From JBBQAA01 sp038276395 (GTDB lineage: Bacteria; Actinomycetota; Thermoleophilia; Solirubrobacterales; Solirubrobacteraceae), in contig JBBQAA010000042.1 in assembly GCA_038276395.1 (NCBI GenBank), forward strand, positions 1 through 29,636: a stretch of DNA of 29,636 nucleotides, read 5' to 3'. Positions 23,622 through 29,636 of this stretch are shown here, piece by piece (position 1 is the first letter of the stretch; the number at the start of each line of letters is the position of its first letter). A program made the position numbers and the translations under genes. The notes beneath the pieces are model-generated. The model made no database searches. It was not told the DNA's origin and saw only the letters and a program-made list of their open reading frames with translations.

Positions 23622-25370
23622 TCAGATGGATTGGCGGTAGCCGAAGAACTCGTGGTCCTGGTTGTAGCCGCCGTAGCCGCCCCCGACGTCGGCGAAGTCG
23701 GCCACGAACTCGATGCCCTGGATCCATTTGACCTGCTTGAACCCGAGCTCGATCTCGTTGCGGAGCCGGAGGGGGGCGCCGTGGCCGAAGGTGAGCGGCG
23801 CGTCGTTCATGTCGTAGGCGAGCATCGTGAGGTGGTGGTTCATGTGCTCGACCGGATGCGCGTCGTAGTAGATGCCCTTGTCGGCTCCCTCGCCGAGGGA
23901 GTAGAAGACGACCCACTTCGCCTCGGGATCCGGCCCGACGAGCTCGGTGATGGTCTGCATGGAAACGCCTCCCCATTTGGCGATGCCGGACCATCCCTGG
24001 ATGCAGTAGTGCTGGGTGATCTGCTCGTGGTGGGGCAGCGCGCGGAGCGCCGCCAGATCGAGCTCGGCGGGGTGCTCGACGAGCCCGTGGATGCGTAGGC
24101 GGTAGTCGGCGAAGCCCCCGGCGGCGAGGTCCTTGTACTCCTCGGAGTCGGGGTACACCCCGTTGTGCCAGAAGTACGGGGAGATGTCCGCCTCGCTGTA
24201 CTCCCCGCCCGTTGGGTCGACGTGCTCGAACAGGTGCTGCACCGGGCCGACGATCGCCTGGCCCGCGCGCTGGACGACCCGGGGATGGCTCAGCGTGAAC
24301 GGCGTGGCGCCCACCCATCCGACGCTCACCACGACCATGGAGGCGGCGAAGATCCCAAAGCCGATCCATGAACCGTCCGTGCGCCCCGCGTAAACGTGGT
24401 TGAGGTTGACGAGCAGGCCCGTCGTGAACACGAAGGTCAAGTGCAGCACGATGAACACGAGGAACCACGCGAGCACGATGAAGTGCAGCGAACGAGCGGT
24501 CTGAATGCTGAGGACCCTGCTCAGCCGCTTGAAGCGAGTGGACAACGCCGGTGACATCCCGAGCCCGGTGATGAGCGCGAGCGGCGCGGCGACAAAGACC
24601 GTGATGAAGTAGGCGATGAGCTGCAGGCCGTTGTAGGCGGCCCAGCCGTTCTCCACCGGCCAGTTCAGGGATAGGTACTGGATCAGCACCGAGAGCGCGT
24701 TCGGGAACACGTCCCAGCTCGTCGGGACCAGGCGCTCCCAGCGACCGGTGGCGAACAGCAGGACCAGGAAGATGACCCCGTTGAGCAGCCAGAAGGCGTC
24801 GACCCCGAGATGCCACCAGCGCGCCAGCCCGATCGAATGGCGCAGCCCCGGCAGGCCGACCTGACGCGGCAGGCTGATCGAGTCCTGCTTGGCCGTCCAC
24901 AGCGGATCCGGCGGCACCGGCTTCTGGATCCGGAACCAATCACGCCCCGGCGTGCAGTGCCGCGTCCAATACAGGCGAGGATGATCGGAGAGGATCTGAA
25001 TCCCCGACCGGATGATGAACACCATGAAGAAGAGGTTGAAGAAGTGCTGCCACCGGGCCCAGGCGGGGATGCCCGTCGTGGCGCTCGGGTGAGCGGAGGC
25101 GAGGGTCCCGGGGTAGTGCCGGATGAACCGCTGCACCGAGGCCTCCCCCCGCAGGCCCTTCGCGAGCGCCACCAAGGAGATCAGCAGCACGAAGCCGATG
25201 GGCAGCAGCCACAGCAGGTTGAACCAGAGATCGCGGCCGACCCGCACGCGCGGAGCGATGCCGTTCACCGCGGGCACCGAACCGGCCCAGGTGGCCGGGT
25301 CGATGACGTCCTCCCCCAGAGTGAGCTGCCGCCGGTAGTCCGCCGCGCCGTTGCCGTTCCCGGTGCTCAA
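23622..25370 (-). CDS. Membrane cytochrome b domain fused to sulfite-oxidase-type molybdopterin oxidoreductase
   Basis: A 582-residue protein. Residues about 48-350 hold six hydrophobic helices with His residues spaced for b-type heme ligation (RWQHFFNLFF, ARWWHLGVDAF, ARSLHFIVLAWFLVFIVLH), like the cytochrome b561/hydrogenase b group. Residues about 365-582 are the oxidoreductase molybdopterin-binding domain of the SUOX/MsrP family: the DYRLRIHGLVEHP opening, the molybdenum-ligating Cys456 in HYCIQGWSGIAKWGG, and the late GAPLRLRNEIELGFKQVKW pattern. It should pass electrons between the membrane pool and a molybdenum site; the substrate (sulfite, methionine sulfoxide or other) is open. No Tat signal is visible ahead of the Mo domain, as its location follows from the helices. 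Start: TTG at 25370 overlapping the cupin stop as TTGA; the ATG at 25463 lies inside the cupin gene. Confidence 0.8.
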   Translation of the reverse strand: MSTGNGNGAADYRRQLTLGEDVIDPATWAGSVPAVNGIAPRVRVGRDLWFNLLWLLPIGFVLLISLVALAKGLRGEASVQRFIRHYPGTLASAHPSATTGIPAWARWQHFFNLFFMVFIIRSGIQILSDHPRLYWTRHCTPGRDWFRIQKPVPPDPLWTAKQDSISLPRQVGLPGLRHSIGLARWWHLGVDAFWLLNGVIFLVLLFATGRWERLVPTSWDVFPNALSVLIQYLSLNWPVENGWAAYNGLQLIAYFITVFVAAPLALITGLGMSPALSTRFKRLSRVLSIQTARSLHFIVLAWFLVFIVLHLTFVFTTGLLVNLNHVYAGRTDGSWIGFGIFAASMVVVSVGWVGATPFTLSHPRVVQRAGQAIVGPVQHLFEHVDPTGGEYSEADISPYFWHNGVYPDSEEYKDLAAGGFADYRLRIHGLVEHPAELDLAALRALPHHEQITQHYCIQGWSGIAKWGGVSMQTITELVGPDPEAKWVVFYSLGEGADKGIYYDAHPVEHMNHHLTMLAYDMNDAPLTFGHGAPLRLRNEIELGFKQVKWIQGIEFVADFADVGGGYGGYNQDHEFFGYRQSI

Positions 25371-25756
25371 TGGTCGGTGCGCTCTCGGTGCTCGGCGGCC
25401 CGCGCGCGGACACCGGCCCTGTCGTGGTCGGATATCGCCCCGGGATGCCCTGCGCCCGGCCACGGGGTCAGCAGCAAGAGCAGGCGCACGGCCGAGATCG
25501 CGCGGACCGCATGACGCTCCCCCGGCGCAAACTCCACCACCAGCCCCGGCGCCCCGGTGACCCGTTCGCCGTCCGGGGTCGTGATCTCCGCCTCACCAGC
25601 GAGCACCGAAACCCAAGCCCGTTCATGAACCTGGTGATCGGAAAGGCTCTCACCCGCCGGAACCATCAACGCGATCGCACGGGCATCCTCCGTCGTAGAC
25701 AGGATCCGCGGAGCGTGAGGCTTCAGATCCAACCTACCCAGATCCCAAGAGTTCAT
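25367..25756 (-). CDS. Small cupin-domain protein
   Basis: A 129-residue single cupin. The first cupin motif is represented by ESLSDHQVHERAWVSVLAGE (H41, H44, E45) and the second by FAPGERHAVRAIS (H82), which gives a plausible three-His/one-Glu metal site. The start ATG 25756 has GGTGAG a few bases upstream on the coding strand. The last 25 residues are Arg/His-rich and run into the four-base overlap with the molybdopterin gene. Stand-alone cupins next to redox enzymes often act as small sensors or as dioxygenase-like enzymes; the present function is unknown. The tight overlap means both proteins are made together, cupin first. Confidence 0.75.
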   Translation of the reverse strand: MNSWDLGRLDLKPHAPRILSTTEDARAIALMVPAGESLSDHQVHERAWVSVLAGEAEITTPDGERVTGAPGLVVEFAPGERHAVRAISAVRLLLLLTPWPGAGHPGAISDHDRAGVRARAAEHRERTDH

Positions 25757-26078
25757 CGATGCTCACCGTCGTCGTGAAGCGCCGCGGCCTGCACAAGACC
25801 ATTGTCCCACAGACCGCGGGTTCGCGGGGAGAGCAGCAGCGACCCCTCCCCTCGACTGGCAGCCCCTGCTGGGAGAGAGGAAGCCGACACCTGAAGCCCT
25901 TCCCTCGTGATAAGGCCCCGCCGGCTGACCGGGTTCCTGTGTGCACCGGCCGTCAGGCCGAGGTCGCGAACGACCGCGTCGCTTGAGCAGAGCTCGCCGT
26001 GGCTGGTGCGAGCGCACGAGATCTGGACGGAAGTCTGACGGAACACTAGTCTCGGAAGCATGTAGACGGTGTTCTCCG
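25757..26078. other. Stretch upstream of the RES gene, no intact gene
   Basis: It should contain the minus-strand promoter of the cupin operon and, on the plus strand, whatever drives the RES gene. I see no clear -10/-35 pair. A short plus-strand frame (25982-26038) encoding SLEQSSPWLVRAHEIWTEV has coding-like third-position GC and ends 40 bases before the RES start; it may be the tail of a decayed gene. No Xre/ParS antitoxin is recognisable. Confidence 0.4.
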
Positions 26079-26522
26079 ATGAGGCGGCGCGCGTGCATCG
26101 CGACGCGGGCTGTCCGATCAGATCATCGCGACAACCGCTGGCGGCGCGGACCGGTCATCGACGCCCTCTACCTGACCGGCGACGAGCCCGGGGCTTGGGC
26201 CGAGTGGTACCGCCACCTCGCCGAGGCTTCCCTCCCGCCGACAGCCGGCCTCCCCCGCGATCTCTGGAACCTGCGGATCGCATCGATCCCGGTCGCCGAC
26301 CTCGCCGACGAAGACCGCCTCGACCGAGTAGGCCTCCCCCTCCCCTCCCCCGGTCGCCGCACCTGGCCCGCCTTCCAGGACGTCGGCGAACAGCTTCACG
26401 CCGAAGGATGGGCCGGGCTAATCGCCCCCAGCGCAGCCCGCAGCGCCAGCCTCGTCCTCTGCCTCTTCCTACCGCTACCCAACGACGCCGTCAGCCCCGG
26501 CGCCACGTGCCGAGCACGCTGA
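26079..26522 (+). CDS. RES-domain protein (NAD-degrading toxin-like), orphan
   Basis: A 147-residue product matching the RES domain of the MbcT/ParT toxin group. The R-W pair (R20, W21) comes first. Y31 lies in DALYLTGDEPGAWAEWYRHL and E42 in the same helix. Then comes VADLADEDRLDRVGLPLPSP, and finally GWAGLIAPSAARSASLVLCL, the GllyPSar..g block of the family. The R, Y and E are the residues implicated in NAD+ cleavage. RES toxins normally follow an Xre-type antitoxin gene; none is visible here. The first codons (MRRRACIATRAVRS) are unusual. A frame starting with GTG 26069 would give VFSDEAARVHR and could join the RES frame after a one-base correction near 26100, which looks more like a family N-terminus. 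So the gene may be frameshifted or silent. Confidence 0.6.
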   Translation: MRRRACIATRAVRSDHRDNRWRRGPVIDALYLTGDEPGAWAEWYRHLAEASLPPTAGLPRDLWNLRIASIPVADLADEDRLDRVGLPLPSPGRRTWPAFQDVGEQLHAEGWAGLIAPSAARSASLVLCLFLPLPNDAVSPGATCRAR

Positions 26523-26910
26523 AGGCGAAGGGAAGACCACCTACCCGCGGACGCTCACGAAGTGCCTCGACGACTTCGGGAAGCCAGCCTCGTCGGCGGC
26601 ACCGCTCCGAAGGACTGCTACGTCCGGATGCGGACCACCCCGAACCTCGCGGCGATCCACAAGTACGACGACGCGCAGCGCCTGACGATCTGGACCCTCC
26701 TCTCAACGACGGTGGCTCGCTAAAACCGACCGTCCTCCCGGCCTTCGTCGGCCAGACGGTGGACCTTTCCGCAAGCACGGCCTGAAGGTGGCATACCACA
26801 CCTACACGGGCGTCGACCACCGCAACTCGTCGACCCTCGCAATCCTCGCGACCGCTCGCGCCCTGCGCCGGAGATCGCGTGGATGTTGCCACCGAGGCGG
26901 AGTAGTCGGG
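26523..26910 (+). pseudogene. Debris of an alpha/beta-hydrolase or secretory-lipase-like gene
   Basis: Coding-like segments occur in all three plus frames in a consistent order. First come GKTTYPRTLTKCLDDFGKP and VGGTAPKDCYVRMRTTPNLA. After a frame change PTVLPAFVGQTVDL follows, then after another GLKVAYHTYTGVDHRNSSTL, and finally PEIAWML close to 26890. The block ending Y.TY.GVDH resembles the His-bearing C-terminal part of secretory lipases and related hydrolases. At least three single-base shifts would be needed to restore one reading frame. The family call rests on that block only. The end of this debris supplies the only in-frame ATG of the next gene. Confidence 0.35.
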
Positions 26911-28379
26911 GCCGTCCTCCGATCCGCGGACGACGCGCGGGTTGTCGCTCTGCTCGCGCCGCAGCGGCGCGGTCCCTTCCAAAGGCAGCCCGATCGCGCG
27001 ATACTGGGGGCATCGGTTCGGCGCCCCTTTCCTCTGGTCCTTCTCCCCAACCGGTCGGCGGCACCGATCTCCCCCGGCGTCGTGTTCAGGATCTTGGGGA
27101 TCAGGATCTGGCGCTTCGTTTCCAGGAGGCGCTGCGCAACGGTGACGCCAAGGCCGCCGAGGCGGTCGCCGCGGAGGCGCTCCAGGGCGGCCTCAACGTC
27201 GCGGCTGTTCATGCGCGGCTCATCACGCCCGCGATGGACGGGATCGGGGCGCTGTGGGAGAAGGACGAGATCTCGGTTGGTGAGGAACACCTGGCCACGG
27301 CGATCAGTCACGGCGTCGCTGCGCGCATCTTCCCGCGGGCCTTGCAAGCCGACCCTCGCTCACGAGAGCGGGTCATGCTCGCCGCCGTTCAGGGCGAGCA
27401 CCATGTTCTCGGTCTTCGCCTGGTGGCCGACGTGCTCGAGGGCGCGGGATATGACGTCCTGTTCCTCGGAGCCGACGTTCCGCTTTCTGCCTTGCTCGAA
27501 TCGTGTCGCAGCCACGAGCCCGCCGTCCTGGGGCTGGCGGTCAACATGTGGCTGAACGTGCCGACCCTGATCTGGGAGCTCGAACAGGTGGCGAAACTCG
27601 AGCACCCACCGGCGGTTATGGTTGGCGGTCGCGCGGTTGGCCCAGTCCTGCAGAAGGGGTTGAGAGCGCCCGTGGTGGGTGACAGCGAGAAGGTGCTCGA
27701 GGTTGTGGCGGATCTGATCGCAGCGCCTCGCGTGCGCGAGGTGGTGGAGCCGGGGCTCGCCTCGCGGATCCCGTCCCTGGCCCCGGCCAGCAGCCTGGCC
27801 ACGGTGGCGAGGGGCACGATTCAGGCCAGCTTCTCGGCGACCTCACTGGCGGCAGCGGATGCAGTCCGAGAGTCGGCTCGGCACGCGTTCGGCCTGGAGC
27901 AGCTCGCCTACCGCGACGGCCTCACCGGGCTCTATAACCGCCGTGCTTTTGATGACCGCTTCCTGGAGATGTCCGAGCAGGCCGGGGAGGACAGCGTGAT
28001 GCTGATGATCGACGTCGACGAGTTCAAGTCGATCAACGACGGATATGGACATGAGACCGGGGACAAGATGCTCGTCGCGGTCGCCCGGACCATCCTCCGG
28101 ACGATCCGACCCGGGGACTTCGCCGCCCGTTTCGGGGGAGACGAATTCGTCGTGCTGCTCCCGGTGACCGGCGAAGCCGACGGGGCGGCGATCGCCGAGC
28201 GGATCCGGATCGCCGTCGCCGACGCCGACGCCGACGGCAGCCCGCCGATCACCGTGAGCATCGGCGTGGCGGCGTTCTCCGCCAGCAATCGCCTGACCAG
28301 CCAGTCGGCCGACCATGCCCTGTACCGAGCAAAGGAATCGGGTCGCAACCGAGTCGCCCGCAGCGCGGAGTCGGACTAG
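26883..28379 (+). CDS. Cobalamin-binding (CarH-like) domain fused to GGDEF diguanylate cyclase
   Basis: A 498-residue predicted soluble protein. Residues about 75-155 are the helical B12-binding cap and 160-285 the Rossmann B12-binding domain. The cap carries LWEKDEISVGEEH, i.e. W125-x9-E135-H136, the Wx9EH signature that holds adenosylcobalamin in the CarH/LitR photoreceptors. The Rossmann part has E172-x-H174-x-x-G177, where H174 is the expected lower cobalt ligand, followed by GLRLVADVLEGAGYDVLFLG. Residues about 340-498 are a full GGDEF domain: DGLTGLYNRRAF, metal-binding D377 in MLMIDVDEF, the I-site RPGD (409-412) exactly five residues before GGDEF (418-422). So it should make c-di-GMP from GTP with product inhibition, controlled by cobalamin and possibly light. 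The first 65 residues are Arg/Pro-rich and overlap gene debris. ATG 26883 (GGAG nine bases before) is the only in-frame start, so the N-terminus is doubtful. Confidence 0.85.
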   Translation: MLPPRRSSRGRPPIRGRRAGCRSARAAAARSLPKAARSRDTGGIGSAPLSSGPSPQPVGGTDLPRRRVQDLGDQDLALRFQEALRNGDAKAAEAVAAEALQGGLNVAAVHARLITPAMDGIGALWEKDEISVGEEHLATAISHGVAARIFPRALQADPRSRERVMLAAVQGEHHVLGLRLVADVLEGAGYDVLFLGADVPLSALLESCRSHEPAVLGLAVNMWLNVPTLIWELEQVAKLEHPPAVMVGGRAVGPVLQKGLRAPVVGDSEKVLEVVADLIAAPRVREVVEPGLASRIPSLAPASSLATVARGTIQASFSATSLAAADAVRESARHAFGLEQLAYRDGLTGLYNRRAFDDRFLEMSEQAGEDSVMLMIDVDEFKSINDGYGHETGDKMLVAVARTILRTIRPGDFAARFGGDEFVVLLPVTGEADGAAIAERIRIAVADADADGSPPITVSIGVAAFSASNRLTSQSADHALYRAKESGRNRVARSAESD

Positions 28380-28381
28380 AC

Positions 28382-28690
28382 ATGTACATCTCCCTCTCCA
28401 GACTGCGAGTAGCCGACGACCGGGCGGCGGAGCTCATCACCGCGTTCCGGGACAGGTCCCGCTTGGTGGAGAGCCACGACGGATTCCTGGACCTCGAGGT
28501 CTGGCAGTCCGATCGCGAGAGCGGAGAGATCCTGATGGTCAGCCGCTGGCGCGACCGTGATTGCTTCAAGGCGTACATGAAGAGCAGCGATCACCGCGAT
28601 TCCCACGGGCGAATCCACCCCGGCCTCAAGCCGGCGATCAAGCTGGAAGGCCTCGAGCACATGCACACCTACGAGCTAGTGGCCGAATGA
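28382..28690 (+). CDS. ABM-fold protein (antibiotic biosynthesis monooxygenase / IsdG-like)
   Basis: A 102-residue protein whose ATG lies two bases after the stop of the B12-GGDEF gene. It has the dimeric ferredoxin-like ABM pattern: MYISLSRLRVADDRAAELI, then GFLDLEVWQSDRESGEILMV and SRWRDRDCFKAYMKSSDHRD, with SHGRI after it. Aligned by eye on the heme-degrading IsdG/MhuD enzymes, the heme-binding His is kept (H75) but the catalytic Asn and Trp positions read Ser6 and Tyr65. Classical heme oxygenase activity is therefore doubtful and another small-molecule oxygenase or binding role is possible. Its immediate coupling to the cyclase indicates a shared function, and it also overlaps the next gene by ATGA. 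Confidence 0.75.
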   Translation: MYISLSRLRVADDRAAELITAFRDRSRLVESHDGFLDLEVWQSDRESGEILMVSRWRDRDCFKAYMKSSDHRDSHGRIHPGLKPAIKLEGLEHMHTYELVAE

Positions 28691-29110
28691 GCCGCCGAGA
28701 ACCACCCGGCGGCGCCCCCCCGCCGGCCCGCGTTCAGCTCTGACGGTACTCCGATCGACCTGCTCCCGCTCGCACGGGAGATCTGCGCCCGCTACCGCCA
28801 GGAGTTCCCCGACGAGGAAGAGCGCTACGGCCCCGCGGGGATGGAGTGGTGTCTGCACGACAACCAGTATCTGCTCGCCTGGGCCATCCAGGACGCGCGC
28901 GACGCGACGGTAGTCCTCTCCGATCAGGCCACCTGGCTGGCCGGCGTCCTCAAGGCGCGCGACTTCCCGATCGCGCGCCTCGCTCGCGACCTCGAGATAG
29001 CCGGCGAGGTCCTACGAACGAGCCCCGTGCTCGGAGATCTCGCCGAGGCTGTGAGCGAAAATCTGGCGGTTTCGGCGGCGACCGTCGCCGGGCTGCCCGC
29101 GAGTCCTTGA
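28687..29110 (+). CDS. Unrecognised conserved-looking protein, needs a one-base shift
   Basis: The natural start is ATG 28687, overlapping the previous stop as ATGA. That frame (MSRREPPGGAPP) hits a stop at 28743, whereas the next frame reads without interruption to 29110: SSDGTPIDLLPLAREICARY, RQEFPDEEERYGPAGMEWCL, HDNQYLLAWAIQDARD, then TWLAGVLKARDFPIARLARD and LEIAGEVLR. The switch falls at a run of seven C (28715-28721), a typical place for a real slip or a sequencing error. The corrected product is about 140 residues, mostly helical, with a striking EWCLHDNQYLLAWA segment. If uncorrected, only an internal ATG at 28841 gives an 89-residue product. I cannot name the family. Codon use is coding-like throughout. 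A 12-bp palindrome (29118-29129) follows the stop. Confidence 0.6.
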
Positions 29111-29133
29111 GCGAGTAGCCCGCGCGGGCGGCG

Positions 29134-29320
29134 TCACCCGTCGACAACGAAGAGACCGAATACCGCCGCGGCAGCGATGCCTCGCGCCCACGATCGCTGA
29201 CTGCCTGACCGTCGGGGCCTCGGCCTCCAACACGCCGAGGACCGCCGCCCCCGGCACCACAGAAGCGCATCCTTCCCTCACGGCTCGCTCGTCGGTTACG
29301 CAGTAACCAATCCAGCTCAC
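29134..29320 (-). CDS. Possible small membrane protein with one frameshift
   Basis: On the minus strand a GTG at 29320, preceded at five bases by AAGGGAG, opens MSWIGYCVTDERAVREGCAS, then VVPGAAVLGVLEAEAPTVR. Near 29185 the frame degenerates into Arg-rich sequence, while the neighbouring frame gives GIAAAAVFGLFVVDG and a stop at 29134. With a one-base correction the product would be about 61 residues with one or two short hydrophobic stretches. The good ribosome site is the main support. Family unknown; this may be chance. Confidence 0.25.
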
Positions 29321-29636
29321 GCCGACTCCCTTGGGATGGTCGGTCGCGTGAACGGGTCAACGCGAGGTCGCTGAGCAAACCCATCTCGCGGGCCGCGGCC
29401 TGTGATAACTCGTGGTCACGAACGACTGCACCGACTCGGGGGTCATCCCCGCCGCAAGGGCCTCCCCAACGAGACGGGAGGCCGCCGCGCCGTCGACCTC
29501 GATGTCGGAGCCGGTGCCCGCCGTCAGCGTGGTGCCCGGGAACTCGGGGCTCGCCCTAGTACGGCTGCTTCGGAGAGGCACCGAGAATGGGCAGGAAAAC
29601 GCCGGGCCACGGCGAAACTTAACGCGCCAGGTTTTC
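29321..29636. other. Right edge, no confident gene
   Basis: A minus-strand frame (29357-29581, GTG start) contains the protein-like segment SDIEVDGAAASRLVGEALAA and GMTPESVQSFVTTSYH but cannot be assigned and has no clear ribosome site. Nothing else is recognised up to the end of the window. Confidence 0.3.

Noticed and set aside
25982..26038. Possible C-terminus of an antitoxin before the RES gene (SLEQSSPWLVRAHEIWTEV)
   Set aside because: Codon use looks coding but the piece is only 18-19 residues long, has no recognisable Xre or ParS motif and no start, so no antitoxin is called.
28382..28690. Calling the ABM protein a heme oxygenase
   Set aside because: Two of the three catalytic positions of the IsdG/MhuD triad are not conserved (Ser6, Tyr65), so only the fold is claimed.

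Overview
The window is very GC-rich, with dense overlapping genes and frequent GTG/TTG starts. The gene families (mycolate-free polysaccharide clusters, choice-of-anchor P/RTX secreted proteins, membrane GT-C enzymes, RES and B12-GGDEF proteins) suggest an actinobacterium-type genome, most likely a soil Thermoleophilia/Solirubrobacterales relative. That placement is inference from gene style, not from a marker gene. No rRNA, intact tRNA or CRISPR array was seen.

Region 1 (1-1131) holds the tail of a probable membrane glycosyltransferase, a 60-residue scrap of an IS21-type transposase (IstA) and a hairpin terminator. Region 2 (1132-19836) is a large surface-polysaccharide locus. It contains one methyltransferase, about eight GT2/GT4 glycosyltransferase genes, two GT2-polysaccharide deacetylase (CE4) fusions, one GT2-GT4 fusion, a kinase-fold phosphotransferase, a Wzm/Wzt-like ABC exporter, a GT39-like enzyme and a 759-residue membrane protein with an exported C-terminal domain. 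Its core is a mirror-image pair: a GT2-CE4 gene followed by a GT2 gene on the minus strand (7363 down to 4734), facing a GT2-CE4 gene followed by a GT2(-GT4) gene on the plus strand (7426 up to 11138). The plus-strand arm continues, mostly through 4-base stop/start overlaps, into the kinase and the exporter. The simplest reading is cytoplasmic assembly of a lipid-linked glycan, ABC export, and further decoration by GT-C enzymes outside the membrane.

Region 3 (19837-23621) is genomic debris around one intact secreted gene. It holds a possible tiny zinc-ribbon ORF, a frameshifted first copy and an intact second copy of a choice-of-anchor P-like gene (the intact one ends in RTX calcium-binding repeats), and a broken slipin / small ORF / phosphoketolase row on the minus strand. 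Region 4 (23622-25756) is a two-gene minus-strand operon: a cupin, then a membrane cytochrome b domain fused to a sulfite-oxidase-type molybdopterin domain.

Region 5 (25757-29636) holds an orphan RES-domain (NAD-degrading toxin-like) gene and the remains of a hydrolase gene. It then has the most unusual item: a cobalamin-binding domain with the Wx9EH photoreceptor signature of CarH fused to an intact GGDEF diguanylate cyclase. That gene is followed at once by an ABM-fold protein and an unrecognised conserved-looking protein. This three-gene row is a candidate B12-based light- (or cobalamin-) to-c-di-GMP system. Several genes to the right of 20 kb need a one-base correction to read through, so decay and assembly error must be separated there.
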